A stretch of DNA of 64,000 nt, from contig MU405273.1 of NCBI GenBank assembly GCA_022836615.1, forward strand, positions 1 to 64,000, written 5' to 3'. Position 1 is the stretch's first letter; each line of letters starts with the position of its first letter. Shown one piece after another: positions 57,437 through 64,000 of this stretch. The position numbers were made by a program, and so were the translations under genes. Origin of the DNA: Annulohypoxylon bovei var. microspora. Its lineage: Eukaryota; Ascomycota; Sordariomycetes; Xylariales; Hypoxylaceae. The notes beneath the pieces are model-generated. The model did not search any database. It saw only the letters and a program-made list of their open reading frames with translations, and was not told where the DNA came from.

Positions 57437-59460
57437 CGCTTGGTTGTGACTTATCGACTATTGTTGTTGTGAAGAAAGAGCAAATAGCAAAATATTATTC
57501 GACCAGTTTGTTATTACTGATCGTCTATCAACAATTGTCACCGCGGGAAACTGCAGCTACTGTTTGCAACGACGAATAACATGCCCCCTAATTTTGTATC
57601 TTGTTGGTTGGCCCAGATCAAATCGTTCGTTTGCTTCGACGGGTATTCGTCTAAGTGTCTTGGAAAATTGAAGACAATTTGAAGGTCGGAAAGACGGGAA
57701 GAGAGAACGACGCGAACTAAGGCCGCTCAAACCAGGGGGGTTAAGTCAAAGCTGTCCAGTTCGTAGTGGATGCTATGTCGGTTAGGTCGATTAGGTCGCA
57801 GTTAAGGGGTTTCCCGAGACAGAAGACAAGACTACTAGAGGTCGGATGTATGAGGTACTGCGTATGTATGCAAGTACTTGACAGCGCGGCGAAAAGCTTC
57901 AAAAAGAAACAAGGTAGGTAATGAAGTTCTTCGAAATAAGTAAATATTAAACGGCACAAAGGAGCGTGGTTCGAAAAAAGCGCAGTAGGCAGTTACATAG
58001 AAAAAATGAATAACACTATGCGATGTCGTCGAGAGGGAGAAGATAAATAATAATAAAGAGTCAAAAGGCTCATCAAGGGAAAGTTAAGTTCCAAAGTTGT
58101 CGACATGGGAATGGGAATTTGGTGGCATGTGGCCTAATAAGGCGGCCTTAAAGCTGCGGTTCCTTTAATTAGATAAATTGCCCATTTAGACAGGGGTAGT
58201 TCATGTTGGATAAAGTGGATTCAGGGGCTTGCATGAACTCTCAAAACGCGTCTAACGGCTTACCGAGGCGACCTGACTGGATATTGAATATTATTTGATT
58301 TGTTACTTGGAGTTGAGTGTTTAAGTGTGTATACCTAACTATCTAGAAGTTGTAAACTGAGATGTGTTTTCTTCGAGTTCTAGAAATACCACATGGAATC
58401 TCTGAGTCATGTCGTATTGCTATACTCAACTTGCATACATGTGTGTATGTAAGCTTACTTTACCCCTATTGACTAAGATCTGGACGAAGGAAATTGACAT
58501 ATGTTAACAACATGAGGTGTCAGTGCTACTATTCGTATAATATTGTCTGCCCAGAAAGAAGGAATTATATATGTAGTGTGATGTGAATAAAAATGTTGAC
58601 GATGCATTAGTTATCCAATAGTCCCAAGCCCAACATAACTAAGCCTTCTAGTTGAATAAGAAAACTACGAAGTACCTACATCCACTGTGGAAATATCAAA
58701 CTCCATAGTAAAGGCTATCGTAGAATTTCGTAAAATTTAAGAATGGCCTATGTAACCAAAAAGACACGACGAAAGAAAATCAGACAAATATGACAGGTTG
58801 TCGATACCCAATTGTGTGGATGACAGGTGCATATAAATCTGACATGCATCACTCGAAGACACCTAAAAACCAAAACTCAATATAATGATATATGAATAGG
58901 ATGTTTCAGGTTAGCCCTCATTGGTAGCAAACACCCCCCCTCTTAAGATCTTCAAGTATCATAATAGCAGAGCAATGCGGAGTATTACCAGGTTGTCCAG
59001 TCTGCCAGTGTAGCGATTTAGGAGCCTAGGAGAAATGTCTGGTATGCAGAGGTCCCGAACAAATGTCTTTTAAGGAGCGCGCATGCACTAATGATGCAAT
59101 GATCCGTTACATTAAACATATTAAACCTGCTATGCTTGCATATTAATATGCCTCTTATATGCTTCTCAGGTGCGGATAGAAGGATAGAAGCAATATCGAA
59201 CATGTAATGCGCATTGAAGGGAAGGAGGCCCCTGACCTAGTCTAACCTACCAGGTAGCCTAGCAGTTCTAGGTAAATTAGGCCATTAAGACCCTTGGAAG
59301 CTTGGAAGCAATGGAAGCTACGGGACCCCTCCGATCCCGGCAATTACAGACCCCACTAACCATTTTACCATAGCTTCAGAACAACACAAATTTTATATCG
59401 GGAGAGCTTCCAAGAAAGCTTCACCAGCAAAAACCCCAAATTGCCAATTGAACGACCGCC
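57437..59460. other. 2-kb gene-free region
   Basis: AT-rich; 5' flanks of the disordered-protein gene and of LYS12, which are divergent. No gene supported. No lysine-pathway activator site could be called by eye. Confidence 0.5.
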
Positions 59461-60638
59461 ATGGCTTCCAGATTGCTTAGAATAGGTCAGTATTTACCTC
59501 GCACAACCACTTCTACCAAAACCCGCAAAATGCCCCGTTTCCCACAGATAACCGCCTAACAATCCCCCCCTCCCCAGGTCTCATCCCCGGCGACGGCATC
59601 GGCCGCGAGGTGATCCCCGCCGGCCGCCGGATCCTCGAAGCGCTGCCTACCTCCCTGGGCCTCAGATTCGAGTTCTCGGACCTGCACGCGGGCTTCGAGA
59701 CCTTCGAGCGGACGGGCGCCGCGCTGCCGGACGCCACGGTCGAGGCGCTGCGGCAGGGCTGCGACGGCGCGCTCTTCGGCGCCGTGTCCTCGCCCACGAC
59801 CGCCGTCAAGGGCTACTCCTCGCCCATCGTCGCGCTGCGCAAGCGCCTCGACCTGTACGCCAACGTGCGCCCCGTCAAGAGCGTGCGCACCGCCGTTAAG
59901 CCCATCGACATGGTCATCGTGCGCGAGAACACCGAGGACCTGTACGTCAAGGAGGAGCGCACCGTCGACGTGCCCGGCAGCGCGACGGGCAAGTACGCCG
60001 AGGCGATTAAGCGCATCTCGGAGCGCGCGAGCACCCGCATCGCCACCATGGCCGGCGAGATCGCCCTGCGTCGCCAGAAGATCCGCGCCGCCGCCGCCCC
60101 GTCCGCGTCCATCCACGCGAGCCCGCTCGTCACCATAACCCACAAGTCGAACGTGCTCTCCCAAACCGACGGGCTCTTCCGCAGCGCCGCGCGCGCCGCG
60201 CTCTCCAACCCCAAATTCGCTAGCGTCGCCGTTGAGGAGCAGATCGTCGACAGCATGGTGTACAAGCTGTTCCGGCAGCCGGAGGCCTACGACGTGATCG
60301 TCGCGCCCAACCTGTACGGGGACATCCTGTCGGACGGCGCGGCGGCGCTCGTCGGGTCGCTGGGCCTGGTGCCGTCCGCCAACGTAGGCGAGGGCTTCGC
60401 CATCGGCGAGCCGTGCCACGGCAGCGCGCCCGACATCGAGGGCCGGGGCATCGCGAACCCGATCGCGACGCTGCGCAGCACCGCCCTCATGCTCGAGTTC
60501 CTGAACGAGGAGGAGGCCGCTGCCAAGATCTACGCCGCCGTCGATGCGAACCTAGAGGAGGGCAAGCTGCTGACCCCGGACTTGGGAGGAAAGGCGACGA
60601 CGGAGGAGGTTGTGGTTGATATCCTAAAGAGGTTGTAG
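59461..60638 (+). CDS. LYS12: homoisocitrate dehydrogenase (lysine biosynthesis)
   Basis: Two exons, 59461-59485 and 59578-60638, encode 361 residues. The 25-nt first exon encodes MASRLLRI; the split glycine codon leads into GLIPGDGIGREVIP. Diagnostic segments are the VRENTEDLY substrate loop, THKSNVLSQTDGLF, and NLYGDILSDGAAALVGSLG with the Mg-binding Asp residues, then GEPCHGSAPDIEGRGIANP for NAD. The Ser/Arg pattern fits homoisocitrate rather than isopropylmalate dehydrogenase. The enzyme oxidatively decarboxylates homoisocitrate to 2-oxoadipate in the fungal alpha-aminoadipate pathway, normally in mitochondria; only a very short Arg-containing leader is seen. The exon is very GC-rich. Confidence 0.88.
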
Positions 60639-61302
60639 GTGTAAAGGTCTAGTAGGATATAATAGATCTTTCGCTGGGTCGGTCATGGCGACTTTGGTTT
60701 CTTCCGACTGATTGATTACCTAAGGTACCTAGTAGGGGAAAGGAGGGGTTTAAAAAGGAACAGGAGAAGGCTAAATAAAATCCATGCTTCAGGGTCAGTG
60801 ATACCAATCTAAAGATCTTAATAAAGTCACCAATCAATCAAGTAAAATAAGAGTCCTAAAAAAAGAGGGAAGAGGTTCTTCATTTTCATGTTCTAGATCC
60901 TTTGTCTATACATATGTATAGGCATTTTAAATACCCGCCCCTTTCATGTAGGTACCGGTGCCTATTCTTTTTCCTACCCATCATCCATGCCAGGCTAGTC
61001 GCATACCTAGAGGATACGTCAAGCCTTCATACATGATGTTACGTCTTGGTGTCTTATATACAGCCTACATTGGCATATCATAATATGTCATCGCGTTATA
61101 TTGTACACCCCGTAATCATCATTGCAATGCCATGCCATGGTCATGATCACTCAAATTTTGAAGAGAAAACGCCAATTCCCCTAGAGTGCCGATACTAGCA
61201 GTAGAGTAGTAACAGCATTCACCCGTACACTTGTCTGGGGACAACGTAGCATGCAGAAAATGCCGGCTACGAAGATGGAATTCCGTCCAAGGCGAAATAC
61301 TC
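60639..61302. other. intergenic region between convergent genes
   Basis: 3' flanks of LYS12 and MEF1; nothing recognised beyond a GTACCTAGTAGG word near 60724. Confidence 0.5.
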
Positions 61303-63900
61303 TTATTTCGTTCTCTTCGCCTCGAGCTCCTTCTGGTACTTGGCGATCAACTCTTTCCTGTAGGTAGTCGTTAGTGAGACATATTCATTATGGATGGATC
61401 TGAAAGGGACCAGAAGGGGGAAGATGGGACAACATACTGTAGATGAGGCGGCGCGGCCGCGTAATGCGAAAACTCCATGCTAAACTCTCCCTTGCCCTGG
61501 GTAGCCGCCCTCAACTGTGAGCTAAACCCAAACATGGCATTAAGACTGCAATCCGCTATTAGCGTGAAGTCCTCCGCACCGATCTCCGTGTCGATGATAG
61601 TGGAGTTTCGCTTGTTCATAAGCATGAGAATGTTGCCCTGGAACTCGTTGGGCGCCGTGATGGTCGTCTTCATCAGCGGCTCTAGAACTTGTCCTCCCGC
61701 ATCCGGGAACACCTTGCGGAATGCCATCTGCGCCGCCAAGCTGAAAGCGAAATCCGAAGAATCCGTCACGTGCGTCGCGCCGTCGTTGACCACCATACGC
61801 GTTCCGATAACCTTGTGACCCAGTAGAGGTCCCTTTTCGCAAGAAATCTCGAAGCCCTTGCCACAGGCTGAGATGAATTTATCCGGGATGGAACCTCCGA
61901 CCACTTGATTCTCGAAGCTATTCTTCTCCGGCTCCCCGTTAGGTTCGATCCAACCGCCGACGCGGGCAAAGTCACCAGGCCCGCCGGTCTGCCTCCTCAG
62001 AAGGTAGTCGAAATCGGCCCTGTTGCTGATGGTCTCACGGTACGCCACACGAGGCTGGCCGGTGACACACTCGACCTTGTACTCACGTCGTAGACGCTCG
62101 ATATAGATTTCCAAGTGCAATTCGCCCATACCCGAGATAATCGTCTCCTCGCTTTCATCGTCGACGTACAATCTGAAAGTGGGGTCTTCACGCTGGAATC
62201 GGTTCATAGCCTTACTGAAGTTGTCGGCATCCGTGCTTTTCTTGGGCTTAATAGAAAGCGACATGACCGCATCCGGCACGAACATAGAAGACATGGTAAA
62301 GGGTAAATTTCCGTCCGTGAATGTATCGCCGGAGGCGCAATCGACACCAAACACGGCGCAAATCTCACCTGCACCGACCTCGGAGACATCCTCCAACTCA
62401 TTGGAATGCATTCGCACGATGCGGGGAATTCTGACCTTTTTGTCCGTTCGCGAGTTGAACAACCAGGTGCCCTTCCTTAACATGCCCTGGTAGACTCGGA
62501 TGTAGGTAAGCTGACCGTAGTTGTTTTCTTCGAGTTTGAAAGCCAATCCGACAAATGGCAGCGAGTTGTAAGGAATCAACTTAGTTTCCGCCTCGTCCTT
62601 GGATCGATCCAATGCCACGTTCTCGACATCGGCAGGGTTCGGCAGATAGTCACAGACGGCATCAAGTAGAGGTTGAATAGATTTATCGGCTAGTGCAGAT
62701 CCCATCATGACGGGAGTAAATTTCAAGGCGATAGTTGACCTGCGAATAGCTGCACTGATTTGATCGTTAGTTGGTGTGCCCTCTTCCAAGAAAATTTCGG
62801 CTATCTCATCATCGACATCCGCGAGCTTCTCGATCAATTCTTGGCGCTTCTGTTCCGCAAGCTCTTTTAAGTCTTCGGGTACAGGGCCGATCCGAACAAT
62901 TGTGCCCTTTGGTCCCTCGCTATAGATGGCCTTCATTTCTATCAGATCAACAACACCTTTGAATTGATCCTCGGTACCGATGGGAACTTGGATGGCCGCG
63001 GCGGGAATTTTTAACTTGGAGTTGATCTGTTCGACGGCCTTCCAGGGGTTGGCGCCCATTCGGTCCATCTTGTTCACGAAACTTATTCGGGGAATATTGT
63101 ATCGCTTCATCTGCCTGTCCACAGTGATGGTCTGGGACTGAACACCACTGACGGCGCAAAGAATCATGACAGCTCCGTCCAACACTCTCAGGGCGCGCTC
63201 TACCTCGATAGTAAAGTCAATGTGACCGGGTGTATCGATCAAATTGATATGATACGTCTCTTCCACGCCGTTTTCAACCTTCTTCCAATCGCAAAATGTG
63301 GCAGCAGATTGGATGGTAATTCCCTTCTCTCGTTCGAGTTCCATAGAATCCATCTTCGCGCCTGCGCCATCTCTGCCTCGCACTTCGTGTATAGACTTGA
63401 TTCGACCGGTGTAAAATAGTACTCGTTCGGTAGCAGTCGTCTTTCCACTGTCGATATGTGCCTATCTCCACGTTCAGTATGCCCCTCTTCATTTTCTCTT
63501 ATAGTACCAATTGCGACATACAGCAATACCAATGTTGCGCACTCTCGACAGCCGTTTCTTTTCGTCTTGACTCATCTTCTGAAAGACGGCTTCAGGAGTA
63601 AGATTCGCGGCCTCCTCCGCAGCCCGCTTCAAACTGTATACTCGAGATTAGCTAGCTCTATAGAGATCAACCGTTAGAGGGAGAAGCTTACGCAGCACTC
63701 GCAGCCGCGTTCGCAGTAGCATATCTAGTTTTAGTCAAACTGAAATATCTTCTCCCGTCGACACGCAACGGAGCTGCGATCAACGGCGCAGGGTAACGAG
63801 AACCCGGAGCCCTCGAGCCCACACTGAGGAAGCGGGCGCTACACCTCGAACCCAGGATACCACTGTCATTGAGGACAGCCACAGCTCGCTGAACCCTCAT
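61303..63900 (-). CDS. MEF1: mitochondrial elongation factor G1
   Basis: Four exons, 63900-63692, 63633-63522, 63461-61438 and 61357-61303, encode 799 residues. Residues 1-70 are a basic, Ala/Ser/Arg-rich mitochondrial presequence. The GTPase domain holds G1 AHIDSGKTT (split by intron 2), DSMELEREKGITIQSAAT, G3 DTPGHIDFT and G4 NKMDRMGANP. Domain IV has the GEL-HLEIY and RVAYRETI region, and the C-terminus ends KELIAKYQKELEAKRTK. It translocates tRNA-mRNA on the mitoribosome. The MRVQRAV start is the first ATG of the open frame. All splice phases close. It is convergent with LYS12. Confidence 0.95.
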
Positions 63901-64000
63901 CGTGAAGGGAGCACAAAAGAATGAATAAAAACGAATTGCTAAAAACCTCTACTAGTGAACGAATGGGGGAAAAGGGCCACTATGAAGCTTTTTTATAGTT
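63901..64000. other. right edge, 5' flank of MEF1
   Basis: Only 100 bases remain; they are upstream of the MEF1 start and show no other feature. Confidence 0.5.

Noticed and set aside
59556..60419. 287-residue minus-strand frame
   Set aside because: Antisense shadow of the GC-rich LYS12 exon; repetitive Arg/Gly/Ala composition.

Overview
This window is nuclear DNA of a filamentous ascomycete (Pezizomycotina, probably Sordariomycetes). The evidence is short GT-AG introns, mostly 50-75 nt with CTAAC/CTAAT branch sites, compact single genes on both strands, fungus-specific families (But2-type surface protein, CVNH lectin, GH18 chitinase, Adp1-type ABC transporter, homoisocitrate dehydrogenase) and AT-rich spacers full of ACCT/AGGT tetranucleotide runs. 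I reconstructed 26 protein genes. All multi-exon models close in frame, and I saw no disabled gene.

Layout. 1-1 kb: a gene-free flank with an unusual array of TTACTAA/TTACGTAA boxes. 1-5 kb: a luciferase-domain (DUF5519-like) protein, then a divergent pair encoding a TIM-barrel protein and a UPF0261 (Tm-1-like) protein. 5-18 kb: a redox-rich stretch with a P450, a secreted berberine-bridge-type flavin oxidase, a GMC oxidoreductase and an NmrA-like NAD(P)-binding protein. Set among them are a Cys-rich secreted protein, a small single-pass membrane protein and a secreted CVNH lectin. 18-29 kb: a multi-pass membrane protein, a foldback element, a GH18 chitinase, a proline-iminopeptidase-like hydrolase and a But2-domain surface protein. 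29.8-37.2 kb: NOG2 diverging from a mitoribosomal mS26/Pet123 gene, followed by an Adp1-like ABC transporter. 38.9-45.6 kb: a PLP aminotransferase, a WrbA-type flavodoxin quinone reductase and an MFS transporter. 47-57 kb: a PPxY-bearing single-pass membrane protein, a Pro-rich conserved fungal protein, mitoribosomal uS8m and a large disordered charge-segregated protein. 59.4-63.9 kb: homoisocitrate dehydrogenase (lysine synthesis), convergent with mitochondrial elongation factor G1.

How genes relate. Mitochondrial translation is represented three times (mS26, uS8m, mEF-G1), and cytosolic ribosome assembly by NOG2. The 5-18 kb oxidoreductases could form a loose metabolic neighbourhood, but there is no PKS, NRPS or terpene synthase here, so a true secondary-metabolite cluster is not shown.

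Most notable finding: the unusually long second intron of NOG2 (347 nt) contains what reads as an H/ACA snoRNA. It has a pocket hairpin with a 9-bp base stem, an AGATTA H box, an ACA box and guide elements fitting two adjacent uridines of 25S rRNA. In budding yeast the NOG2 intron hosts snR191, which modifies the same sites, so this looks like deep conservation of a host-gene/snoRNA pair. Other points of interest are the split, divergent halves of a Tm-1-like protein, two candidate GC-AG introns, a 14-nt chitinase exon and a 140-bp foldback whose arms differ mostly by C/T.
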